A stretch of DNA of 64,000 nucleotides, taken from NCBI RefSeq assembly GCF_025370935.1, contig NC_133493.1, forward strand, positions 13,054,785-13,118,784. Reading direction: 5' to 3'. How positions within the stretch are numbered: position 1 is the first letter of the stretch; the number at the start of each line of letters is the position of its first letter. The notes beneath the pieces were generated by a model. That model did not search any database, was not told the origin of the DNA, and saw only the letters and a program-made list of their open reading frames with translations. Positions 1 to 10,400 of this stretch are shown one piece after another. The translations under genes and the position numbers were made by a program. Source of the DNA: Choristoneura fumiferana. Its lineage: Eukaryota; Arthropoda; Insecta; Lepidoptera; Tortricidae.

Positions 1-150
1 GACGATCTGATCCTGGTTTCTCGCGACTTCCAGAGTCATCTCCGCTTGTTACGTAAAGTATTAGAAAGACTTACTCAAGCTGGTCTCACAGTTAACTTGA
101 AAAAGTGCGAATTTTGTAAACCGGAGCTCAGATATCTTGGTTATATAGTA
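1..150 (+). mobile_element. Ty3/gypsy reverse transcriptase, C-terminal fragment
   Basis: The window opens inside a Ty3/gypsy pol gene. Frame 1 reads DDLILVSRDFQ at the start, so the first two codons are the catalytic aspartates of the YxDD box. It continues through LKKCEFCKPELRYLGYIV, the usual end of the RT thumb boundary in this superfamily. Reading stops at 151, where another element has been inserted. The rest of pol resumes at 1850. The 5' part (gag, protease, most of RT) lies outside the window. Confidence 0.88.
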
Positions 151-1840
151 AACTAGCTTTTGCCCGCGACTTCGTCCGCGTGGAATAGTAACTTTGGGAT
201 GTATTTAATTTATTTAGGATACCTATTTTTTGCCAATAAAAACGCATAGAAACTTCTACGGTTTACTGTAAATAATATATTTTAAAGCACTGCTATAAAT
301 ATAAACTAATTTTTTTTTTGTTCTTCCATCCATCCACCCATGTTCTTTGGTAAAACATAAATATTTTGCGGAAGCCACATTTTAGCAATACGACCTGTAT
401 TCTACCCTGCCAACACAAAAGGACTGTTTAATTCTTCATAGTGAACTCTTGACACCTTACGTCCTTTATTGTAAGTTAGGAGGGTAGGATTATAATTAAG
501 ACGGCATTTTTACTAAGCATAGCTACACATATTTCCGATAAATATACTTATAGTAATTTGTTTGGAATTCCTTAAGAACTTTCATCCCCATATTTTCAAG
601 TAAATAGGTCGAACTTTGAAAATGTTTTTTAGGGTTCCGAAGCTCAAAAGAAAAAAATTGAACCCGTATAGGGTCACTTCGCTGTACGTCTGTCCGTCTG
701 TCTGTCAAGACCCTTTATCTCGTAAACGCGTGGAGTATCGGTATCGAGTTGAAATTGAAACCCTAAACTCAGGTAAATAGTCCCGAAGCTGTGAAAAAAA
801 CAAACTTCTTAGTCAAGGCAATCAAAAGCTACAGTCATTAAAAAGGTGTTTCCATGTAAATAGCCTTAACAGAAAAAGTAATAGGGTACTTCCGGCTGGC
901 CTGGAAACCTGGAATTTTGCATAAAGGTAGCTCTTATATTATATAGCACAATAAATAAGAAAATTCTGATAATTTTTCATGTCTGACTGTCTATATCAAT
1001 AAGCCCTCTAAAATTACCCCACATTGCGTACATTTTGCTTGAGCTTAGAAGGCTCTGCTAACACTGCATCATCCCCTCTGCTAACATCACCTCGCAGGTA
1101 AAATTTTCAAAAACGCTTGACAAATATCTATTTATTTCTTATAAGTGCCCAAATGCCAAGTTTCAAAAAGAACTATCGATTTATCTTCGACAATGACGAT
1201 CTTCCATATAAAGTTTCATCCCCGTTTTCACCCCCTCACAGGAAGAATTTAAAAAAACGCGCTAACAAATATCTATTTATTTCTTATCACGTGCCCAAAT
1301 ACCAAGTTTCATAGAGAACCATGAATTTATCTTCGACAATGACGATCTTCCATATAAACTTTCATCCCCTATTTCACCCCCTCATAGGAAGAATTTTCAA
1401 AAACGCTTGAACAAATATCGATTTATTTCTTATTAAGTGCCTAAATGCCAAGTATCATGGTTTTAACTTCGACAGCAACAATCTTTCGTCTTATAAACTT
1501 TCATCCCCTATTTCACCCCCTAATAGGAAGAATTTTCAAAAACGCTTGAACAAATATCGATTTATTTCTTATTAAGTGCCTAAATGCCAAGTATCATGGT
1601 TTTAACTTCGACAGCAACAATCTTTCGTCTTATAAACTTTCATCCCCTATTTCAACCCCTTAAAACCTCTTTTTCGCGATAAAAGATAGCCTATGTTCTT
1701 TCCCAAGGTCTATTCTACCTCTGTACCAAATTTCATCAAAATCGGTTCAGCGGTTTAGGCGTGAAAGCGTAACAGACAGACAGACAGACAGACAGAGTTA
1801 CTTTCGCATTTATAATATTATAGTATAATAGTATATATAG
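151..1840 (+). mobile_element. Non-autonomous retroelement inserted into Ty3 pol
   Basis: A 1.69 kb insertion splits the Ty3 element. It begins ACTAGCTTTTGCCCGCGAC and ends near ACTTTCGCATTTATAATATT after a (CAGA)n stretch at 1782-1797. The same two termini recur on shorter copies elsewhere here (for example 19411-19776 and 38683-39040). The 9-bp sequence TATATAGTA is present on both sides (142-150 and 1841-1849) and is the likely target-site duplication, though the right side is AT-rich and repetitive. No coding region is seen. It is a long member of a short-retroelement family expanded by internal tandem repeats. Confidence 0.75.
1101..1665 (+). repeat. Four tandem ~140-bp units inside the inserted retroelement
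   Basis: Units start near 1101, 1245, 1391 and 1531. Each runs through AATTTTCAAAAACGCTTG, TTATTTCTTAT, a (C)TAAATGCCAAGT segment and TTTCATCCCCTATTTCACCC. The last two units are almost identical and the first two more diverged, which suggests recent duplication at the 3' side. Confidence 0.85.
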
Positions 1841-1848
1841 TATATAGT

Positions 1849-3713
1849 ATGGATGAAAATGGTCTACAAACCGACCCCAAGAAGCTAAAATCTACCAGGG
1901 ATTATCCGACCCCAACTTCTGCCAAATCACTTCGTGCGTTTATAGGAATGTGCTCATATTATAGGCGCTTCGTCAATAATTTTTCATCGATAATTGCTCC
2001 TATGACTGCTCTTTTAGGGAAGAAAAAAGGTCGTGATGTCATCGATTGGAATGAGGCTGCTTCTGCTGCGTTTATCAACCTCAAAAAGGCTCTGATGGAT
2101 TCGCCCGTTATGGCATGTCCCGATTTCACTAAGCCTTTTATTCTTCAATGCGACGCTTCGTCAGTTGGTCTTGGCTCGGTACTAGCGCAGTCGTTAGATG
2201 GCGTTGAACATCCAATCGCTTATTATTCACGTCTCTTCACAAAGGCTGAGCGCAATTATAGCACAACTGAGCGCGAACTTCTCGCTGTTTTAGAATCTAT
2301 TAAACATTTCCGTGGATATCTCGATGGTATGAAATTCACCATTGTGACTGACCCTATAGCGTAGAAGTGGTTACTTACCCTTGATAACCCCACTGGGCGA
2401 CTAGCACGTTGGGCAACCCTTATATCTCAATATAACTTCGAAGTTCAACACAAGCCGGGTACTTTGAATATCGTTCCGGACGCTTTGTCTCGTCAGCACA
2501 TTAATCTTATTTCATTTGATCAAGGGCCGAACTCTACTTCAGATCAATGGTATAGGAAAATTTATCGCGGTGTTTTGGAAACTCCTCAAATGTTTCAAGC
2601 TTACAGTATAAATGATGGTGTTCTTGTACGCAGGATGCCTGTCGATAATCTTTTAAGACCTATTCAGTGCCGTATTGTTTTGCCTACTGAGAAGACAGCA
2701 GATGCGATCAACGAGTTACATGATTCGTTCCCTAATATCCATCCCGGTGTGGTGAAAACCTATCTCAAGGCTAGGGAATTATATTACTGGCCTAATATGC
2801 TTCGAGATATTTCGTCAGTTATTTCTGGTTGTGCTGTTTGTAAAGCTTACAAGATTGCGAATACCCAGCCACGCGGTCAGATGTTATATCCAAGGCAAGT
2901 TTCCGCTCCTATGGATTTACTATCAATCGACCTTATCGACCCACTCCCTGTTGCATTCTATGGCTATCGTTATTCCTTTCTATGGTCGATGTCTTTTCAA
3001 AGTTTGTTTGGTTAGTCCCCTTAAAAAGATTCGACGCTGCCTCAATTTCTTCGGCGTTAGAATCAGAGGTTTTCCTGCGTTACGGTAGGCCTGCTCACGT
3101 TTTATGCGATAACGCCAGTGTTTTTTAGAGTGTTGCTTTCAGGAGATTTTTGGCATCATACGGTATACCCGAACCTTGCTTCACACCATATTATAGTCCA
3201 AACGCAAGCGTTGTTGAACGTTACAATCAATCCGTGGTAGTGGCGTTAAGTATCTTGGTCGATAACGATCGCCGTTCTTGGGCTAGATGTCTTCCTAAGG
3301 TCGCCTTATATCTCAACTCTTGTATCAATTTAGCTACAGGTTATACGCCTAATTTCCTAATATACGGACGTGAAGTCGATATGGTTAACCCACGTTCAAA
3401 CGTTCAGACTAGAGACTCAAGTTTAGTTGACAGTCGGGACGAACGTGCAACTAATCTACTGGCTCTACGTGAAATTTATGCTAAAGTTGAAGACGCTCTC
3501 GTTTTAGGATTTCAGCGCAATGCCAGACGTTACAATTCGCGTAGGAATTCTATTAGATTAAATGTTGGCGATATTGTATGGCGGAGAAATTTCTCTCGTT
3601 CAAATATGTTGTCGTGTTTCAAACGTTATTTCTCCACAGGTTTACGAATTATCGGATATGGACTCACCCTGTACTGGGAGGTATCACAACAAGGATATCT
3701 TGAAATAGTTTGA
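1849..3713 (+). pseudogene. Ty3/gypsy pol: RNase H and integrase, broken
   Basis: From 1849 the protein reads MDENGLQTDPKKL, RAFIGMCSYYRRFV and an RNase H domain (CDASSVGLGSVLAQ, TTERELLAVLESIKHFRGYL). A TAG stop at 2362-2364 interrupts it before KWLLTL. A second open segment (2464-3015) has DALSRQH and an integrase zinc-binding HHCC pattern (H..H near 2720-2750, CAVC near 2830), then the core start DLLSIDL. A frameshift near 3000 scrambles the middle of the core. From 3150 it continues with SVVERYNQ, containing the catalytic glutamate, and a C-terminal domain ending near 3713. The stop and frameshift make it non-functional. Domain order RT-RH-IN fits Ty3/gypsy and not copia. Confidence 0.9.
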
Positions 3714-5760
3714 ACTACCTCTGCGGTTTTCTAAATCGGCATTTTCTAAATTCTAATTTGGCATTCTATCTGCCCTGTTGTTTTAGCGGGTTCAATTCGG
3801 TTAGTTTCTCCCGGATATACATTTTTCTTAGGTTATTATAATGTCGTTTTATCAAACCTTGTAACATTGTTGGTGCATTTTGGGTACTATGATTCAGGCA
3901 TATTATTCTTCCCTTAGATCTGTGAACTGAACACCCTTTGTACGTTTCAGTTTTTTAATTTATATCTACTTTATATCTTTATGTATGTTTGTGAGTTCAT
4001 CAGTTGTGTTCAATATTTATTTATTTAAACTAACTATGAAAGATTATTGATTTAACGAATAAACACTAACAGATAACAAACAAATTATACTGGAACAGTA
4101 GAACATCTATCGTCCATCGCCTCACAGTACCTCAAGCATTCAGTACAATATATGCAACTTACATTTTCTTTGATCTAGGCGTAAAAAAGGATACACCCAA
4201 TTACGGCCCTGCACTGTCCTACGCCGATGGGCTGGCGTAGTTCAATTGTTTTTGTGGTCGAAACAAATTTATTAATTTTTAAAAATTTCGAACGTAGTTT
4301 CCGTGTTCCCCTATCGTTTTAGCAAGGTGTCTAGAGCCTAGGTGTTTGGGTGTACATAGTAGTTAGTTTGTGAACTTATTCTATCGCTGTTTGACTTTTC
4401 GTCGAGTTTCAGTGAATCTAGACCTTGTTGTATTACAGTTTGTTATTTAATTATTGATTCTGTCTGATAATTAATGTCTGTGTTAGGTTCGTTGTCTTGT
4501 AAGTTAGCTTTTAGTGTTGTAAAAAAGGTTTTTAGCTTGGGGTATAGTTGTGGGGACAATCAACGGTTAGGCAGCGGGTCGTAAAGCTGCTCTAATCAGT
4601 GGTTAGTTCTACACTGGTGTATAGTTTTAGGTAGGTTTCTTTTAGGTTTAACCTTGGTTTCTGTTGACATCAAATAGGATTAGTGGACTCTTTCGGGTTG
4701 TATATTAACGGTTGCTATATTATTGAATAAGTTAGTTTTTCGTTTGGCAAAGGTAGTCTCTGTTTCTGTTTGTCTTTCACATTAGGGTTGTCACCTAGTC
4801 GTTTTAAGTTTCGTCGTACTTGGTTTAGGGTTTACTTATCGTTTGTGCGGTAGGGTAGTATTAGGGTTGTCGTCGTTCTTTGTGGTTGTTTCATGTTTGC
4901 AACTTTTGGTTTAGTTTTTATTTAATGCTTCAAATTTTAGCTTAAGGCGTTAATTTCGGTATGGTGGTTTTCGGTTAGAATTATTATACAGTCTGATTCT
5001 TTTGGTTGGTTTAAAGTTTTATTTTTTATTTTAGTAGGGGGATAACTGCAGCATAATTCTGCTGCATGCAATGTAACCTTCTTTTTTGAAATTGAGTGTT
5101 AACCTATTTTTGCTTATACGTATTGGTCGTTTAGTTGCGGTTGACTTCTTGATTTTTTTTTAAAAGGTTTGAATTGGTATCCTGGAAATGTGGAACAAAG
5201 GACGCGAAAATTTGGTTTGTCAAATGTGTTTTCCCGTGGATGATTTGGCAATAGTGCCTTGGAATAATATTTTTGTTTAATATTCCTGGGATTTCTTTTG
5301 TGAGACACATATAATGGTGTTCTGATGTGTTAATTGTTCTAACCTGGCGAATTAATTGTTTCTCCAACTGCTGCGAGCTGGTGGCACGTAGTCACCTCCC
5401 TTTTATTAAAAGCCGGATCTGTTTTTGCTAGTTTCGGGTAAGTTTTTTGTTTTGTTGTGAATTTAGGTTTTGATAGGGCTCATGGTTTGAATAAATTCTT
5501 AGTCTCTTTTATCTTTTCAGCTCCCACCTTACGGTGTGGATTTTTTTGAGGACATCGTACTGCGCTCCGCACACGATTGCGGGCTTAATTTGTCGTCGCT
5601 TTGGTGTCGGGATTGTTGCCTGCATCCAGTGACAGGAGAAGCCCTCCTCACCAACAACCAAAACCACGTGAAGATTGTCACAAACTTTGGAAATTTCTTA
5701 CTAAAAACTTTATATTTTTGGCCTATAACCCCCTTGGCTCCCTAATTTGGGGCGAATTAT
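3714..5760 (+). mobile_element. Untranslated 3' region or LTR candidate of the Ty3 element
   Basis: No convincing coding region follows pol. The stretch is T-rich on the plus strand and includes AATAAACACT near 4060, which could be a polyadenylation signal. A GTAAGT (5439-5444) and a polypyrimidine-AG (5502-5520) could form a small intron. Assignment to the Ty3 element rests only on position. The LTR ends cannot be confirmed because the 5' LTR is outside the window. Confidence 0.35.
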
Positions 5761-6600
5761 TTTAAAATTTCACTAGTATCGCATTTTTTTAAAGTATTCT
5801 ATGTTTTTCTAACTTGTCGCTTCAGTTTCATATCGTAGTCTTAAGCAAACGCGTTCGGAACTCTTTTCTACTGTTAATAGAATTTTATTCGCATAAGATC
5901 CTACTAATTAACTATTATATTATCAACAACGGCTTTAAGCAATACAGTATCCCATATTTACTTCAAAGTTCATTGTTTTTGAGATATTTGGCATCAAAGT
6001 TGAACAATTTTAGGCCAAAAAACTGGTTATCTGGCCATAACTTTTGTGTTAATTACTCGTAGTTTCAAATAAAAACCCTCGACCAGTTTATAGAGACGTC
6101 AAAGATGAAACCAAATATGTAGATTTCGTATATGTTAGATCTTTCACGTCAATAGAGATACGAAATAAGTGTTTTTTCAGAAAATGTTAAAAAATAATAC
6201 AAAATGAAGTATTCATTTTTTTCAAAATCCGGTAGACAAATATGGAGATAAAAGATTGGAGAGCCGATAGCCGTTTGACTTATAATTCTACCTGTAGTGC
6301 AAAAGTAGGAGATACGATTCACAACTTGTCAAAAATCGATGAAAACCTCGGGTAGCCCCTTTACTCCGGAGTCAGACAAGAAGAAGGTATGATGGCGGGA
6401 GGCCATTGAATAATATGTATTGCATAGATAGAGACATACGGAAAAGTGGAAAGTAACGATGGGATTAATTATTCAAGTTCTAATGAACTATAAACATTGA
6501 AAAAGCTTTTAAGTAATTTAAATTTGATTATAATATTGTAGACACTGGTAAAAATATTGTAAAACTAGGCGTTACCGCGTAGAACTCGTTTATCACTATC
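5761..6600. other. Unassigned AT-rich sequence
   Basis: No exon, RNA gene or recognisable repeat was found. The last exon of odorant-receptor gene A was looked for here on the minus strand and not found. Confidence 0.5.
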
Positions 6601-6689
6601 CGGTGGGAACTATACAATTTTCCGGGATAAAAACTATATGTTATTCTATCCCACTAATAAAAAATCATGTTTCTATAAAAAAAAACTAA

Positions 6690-6893
6690 TATTATTATAA
6701 CTGTGAAAGTTTATAATTCTTCTGTTCATCACGTCTAATCTAAACCGCAGAACCGGTTTATAGATGAAATTCGGTAAACAGATAGTTCAAGTTCCGGGGA
6801 AGGACGTAGGATAGTTGTTATCCTGGAAAATTGCATAGTTCCCGCGGGATAGCGATAAACGATTTCTACGCAGACGGAGTCGCGGGCAACGAT
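6690..6893 (-). mobile_element. Short retroelement copy (GCCCGCGACTCCGTC family)
   Basis: On the minus strand the copy starts GTTGCCCGCGACTCCGTCTG, runs through CTATCCCGCGGGAACTATGC and CCGAATTTCATCTATAAACC, and ends AACTTTCACAGTTATAATAA. It belongs to the same family as the copies at 34551-34875 and 38683-39040. No coding capacity is seen. Confidence 0.7.
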
Positions 6894-6903
6894 GATGATG
6901 ATT

Positions 6904-7110
6904 ATGATTGGTTTTTTGGAGTCTTTTTGTATTTTTTATTTCAACTCCAAATTTGTTACTCTTCTGGTTTTCTGGTTTTTCTGTGCATCCATGTCTCAGT
7001 TTGTATTTTCGATATTGTTTCACGGGATACCCGTAAAAGTAACAAATTTGGAGTTGAAATAAAAAATACAAAAAGACAAAAAATACAAAAAGACTCCAAA
7101 AAACCAATCA
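6904..7110. repeat. Inverted repeat (fold-back), arms ~55 bp
   Basis: The left arm 6904-6960 (ATTGGTTTTTTGGAGTCTTT onward) is the reverse complement of 7037-7110. The right arm carries an extra internal copy of AAAAATACAAAAAGAC. The spacer holds a short piece of the SINE 3' sequence (CTGTGCATCCATGTCTCAGT) also found at 7380, so the fold-back arose from SINE-adjacent DNA. Confidence 0.75.
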
Positions 7111-7178
7111 TAATTTGATTGCTTAGTCATCTCTTGTCTGTGTGAGCGGTTGGTTCCGAAAGAGTGTAACGTCTCTCG

Positions 7179-7415
7179 ATGAGAGCGGAACATAGATGTC
7201 GCTAGTGCTGCTGCATAAGTAGCGTAGTAGAAATAAGCAACCTGAGATATATATGCATAGGAAGAATTTGTGTCTAGATTCCTGTCCAGCGGTGGTGTAG
7301 GGGCTATAGCACGCAGCACGGATTGCTGAGGACCTGGGTTCGATTTCCAGCGCTGGTCTCTTTTTCTGGTTTTTTTGTGCATCCATGTCTCAGTTTGTAT
7401 TTTCGATGATGATGA
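7179..7415 (+). mobile_element. tRNA-derived SINE
   Basis: A tRNA-like segment at about 7282-7353 has a pairing acceptor stem (CCAGCG with CGCTGG), an A-box-like GTGGTGTAGGGGCTATAGCA and a B box GGGTTCGATTTCC. It is flanked by a 5' region (GAGAGCGGAACATAG) and a 3' region ending near CAGTTTGTATTTTCGATGAT. The same ~230-bp unit occurs in reverse at 39470-39700, so it is an interspersed element and not a tRNA gene. Confidence 0.8.
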
Positions 7416-7444
7416 CGATGATGATGATTATTAATTGTGACTAC

Positions 7445-10400
7445 CGCCTGCATAGTCTGCACTCCGACTGGTACCATGTTGCAGGCTTTCAGTGCCAGAG
7501 ACTGTTGCACAGTCTGCAGCAGGATCAGCACCGTCCGTCGGTTGCTGTTGTCCATGCACTCCCACGGTAAACCATACACCGCGTTGACCAGAGGATCCGT
7601 CTGTCCGAAAAAGGATTCGTGAAACAATTTGGAATTTGAATAGAAAACATACACTATAATCCTACTAATAGGTCAATCTTGGCCTTCCTCTGTCCCGCCT
7701 TCTTTTTGCTTTTCCTTCCAGCAGATTTAAAAAGATATTGTCGTGTCGTATCAGTGTCTTGTACCTATTAATTTTGATCAGGTGAAGGAGAAATCGTATC
7801 GTATCGTATTAAGAAGTCATACAGCTAGCGAAGACCGTGTACAGTGGCGGTTACTCCACCGGTAGCGTAACTCTTAAATTTAAGAAAGAAGAATATTCCC
7901 TTCTCATGCAATTTGACCCTTAAAAGACCGCAAGCGTACCTTGGAGCTAATAAGCTCAAATATCACTGATAATTGGATTAACTGTTGATAAACCACCAAC
8001 GTCAGTAAACCGTATGTTGCCACAGCACCTGGATCCTGTAAAACAACATATTCGCTTAAGAATAAGCAGTAGATATAGTCAAGCAATATTCACCTGACCA
8101 GTATTAAAAGACATGTTCAAAAATAATTGTTATTGTCTACTTATGAAAGCTTGGAACGGTTCATCGCTGTGGGAACTAATGAAGGCAAGAGACCACATGG
8201 CTTTTACCAGGTCCTCCGGCTATCTCCGTGACGTCCTACGCCGCGCTAACCGATCAGCTGTCTCCCGAGAACTTTTCGGCCGCAACGGCCATCTGTTCTC
8301 CGTGCTATATTTCCATTTCAACTAGCTAATTCGCTTGGCTATATCGGTGAAGCTCGATTACATCACGGTGGCATCTTAAAAGAATATTATTATTTAGAAA
8401 AGGACACAGGATAAATAAGACCATTACCAGCGTAGAACACTCCAGCAGCAATACGCAGTCGCTAACCAAGTGAAAGCCGTAGTAGACACACAGCGTAACG
8501 CTGTACGCGCTAGAAGTGTTTGCTAAGAACCTGCAATGTACACACGGGTCGGAAAGCATATAAATTTATTATTATATCATCATTATATCAAATGAATTTG
8601 CTGCTCCTCACTGATCAGAATAAAATTGAAAAAGATTTGTCTTTGTGAACGGTTAGCTAATTTGGGTGACGTGAAATTTGCAACAATCACAGTTATTAGG
8701 TATTTAAGCTAAGCCCCAAGTTTTGGATCATCTAAGTCTCCCGAGAAGAGCACTGTTCTGCTGCTAGAGACCCCTGCTGATCCCCTGCTGATCTAGACAA
8801 CGTAGATTTTACTAGCCGCAGCCAACGACGTCCCGTGATCTTTATCAGATCGTCCATCCTCCTTGCTGGATGCCTACTAACACTTCGTCTTCCGGTATAA
8901 GTCGCCACTCTAGCCAAAACTTTAAAGTCCTAACGGCCAGTAGTTCTACGAAATTCTGTTATGATTTTGAGAATTAGAAATGCGTTCTATGAATTAAAAA
9001 AGAGTTCAGGTATGCATTGTAAGAATTAGAAACACATGAAGTTCTAAACCACTTCTAACGGATTCACACTTAGTACTATTATTTATTCTGTGCTTCTGTA
9101 AAAACGGAGTGTGACTGGAACGGTGTTTAGTGTATAAATTTCAACTAACTATAATATAACTCGCTTGTAATAGTAGAATAACTTACTCCTTTATTATAAT
9201 GTAGTATTTTACAATATCCTGAAGTCTCTGAGCTACTTGTTTGTTTTCTTCATACGAATACCTTAGCGGCACCGTTCTAGCATCGTCAGTATTAGGCCTC
9301 GGAAAAAAGTTCAAGTTGTGCTCAAAAATGTTCAAGTGCCCCCAAATGTGGAACACAATCAAACAAATCAGGAGGTCATGACAGCAGAACATACAACCCA
9401 CATTGTATGAGACGTAAAAGTTGTATAAACAGATTACGGTGTACCAAGCCTTATTGTTTTGGGCAAATGGAAGAGCATATGAGACGGAATGTTCAAAAGT
9501 ACCATTCACGGGTTCGTCTGAACTGAACATTCCGCTTTTATAGTTGCTGTATATAGGTCCTATGTTGAACATTAATGCGGACGTGAAAAGTTGGATGTGC
9601 TGTATAATTGTCGCCATTTCACAAAGCTTATTCACTCTGTTATAGGTCTGAAATAAAAAATTGTTAGCTTTTTCACTGACGCACCCAGCAGGCGGCTAAT
9701 TTTAGAAAGACTCAATTCAAATCAAGATTGGACAAGACGCGATGCGGCACATTTCATCGTCTGTCATAGATGTAAAGGCCTTTGATGAACTAGGTTAGGT
9801 TTTTATAATATTTTTGTTTTGTATGTACTTTTCTGTATTTTACTTTTTATAACTATTATAAAAACCTAATCCTAAGAATGAATGCAAATAAAGATAATAA
9901 TAATAATAAATCAATATCATGGGACAATTCACACCAATTGACCTAGTCCCAAAGTAAGCTTAGCAAAGCTTGTGTTATGCGTAGCAACGTACGTAACGTA
10001 GTAACGTAGCAACGTACGTAACGTAGTAACGTACTGAGCAACGGATAAATATACCTAATTATTAAGATAGTCTTACAATAAAACTCACATGTAATGAAAA
10101 TTCGGACGTGTGTTTGTGATGTGTCAGATGAAATTTCGAAATAAAGTCCTTCAAAATTCCATGATACGTAGTAAGCATGGGCAAAGTTGTTCTTTGCTGA
10201 AACAGTTATAGCGAAAAATAAAGTGTTACATACAAAAATATATAACAATAGAAATACACAGACAATAGAGACGATGACACGATCAATCAACATACATTTT
10301 TTTTATAAGCTGTTAAAAACACGATTTTGCAATAGATTTTAGAATAGGAGGGACCCATTTCTTCCCGTGAGTATCGTAAAAGGAACTCAGGGACCTAATA

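Noticed and set aside
1101..1665. CRISPR-like array
   Set aside because: The repeats are contiguous 140-bp units without short regular spacers, inside a eukaryotic retroelement.
5536..5745. Spliced exon following a polypyrimidine-AG at 5520
   Set aside because: A plausible acceptor but no matching exon, homology or transcript support; it lies in probable Ty3 untranslated or LTR sequence.
7282..7353. tRNA gene candidate (B box and pairing acceptor stem)
   Set aside because: The same sequence with the same flanks occurs reversed at 39517-39590, and the anticodon arm is poor. It is the head of a SINE.
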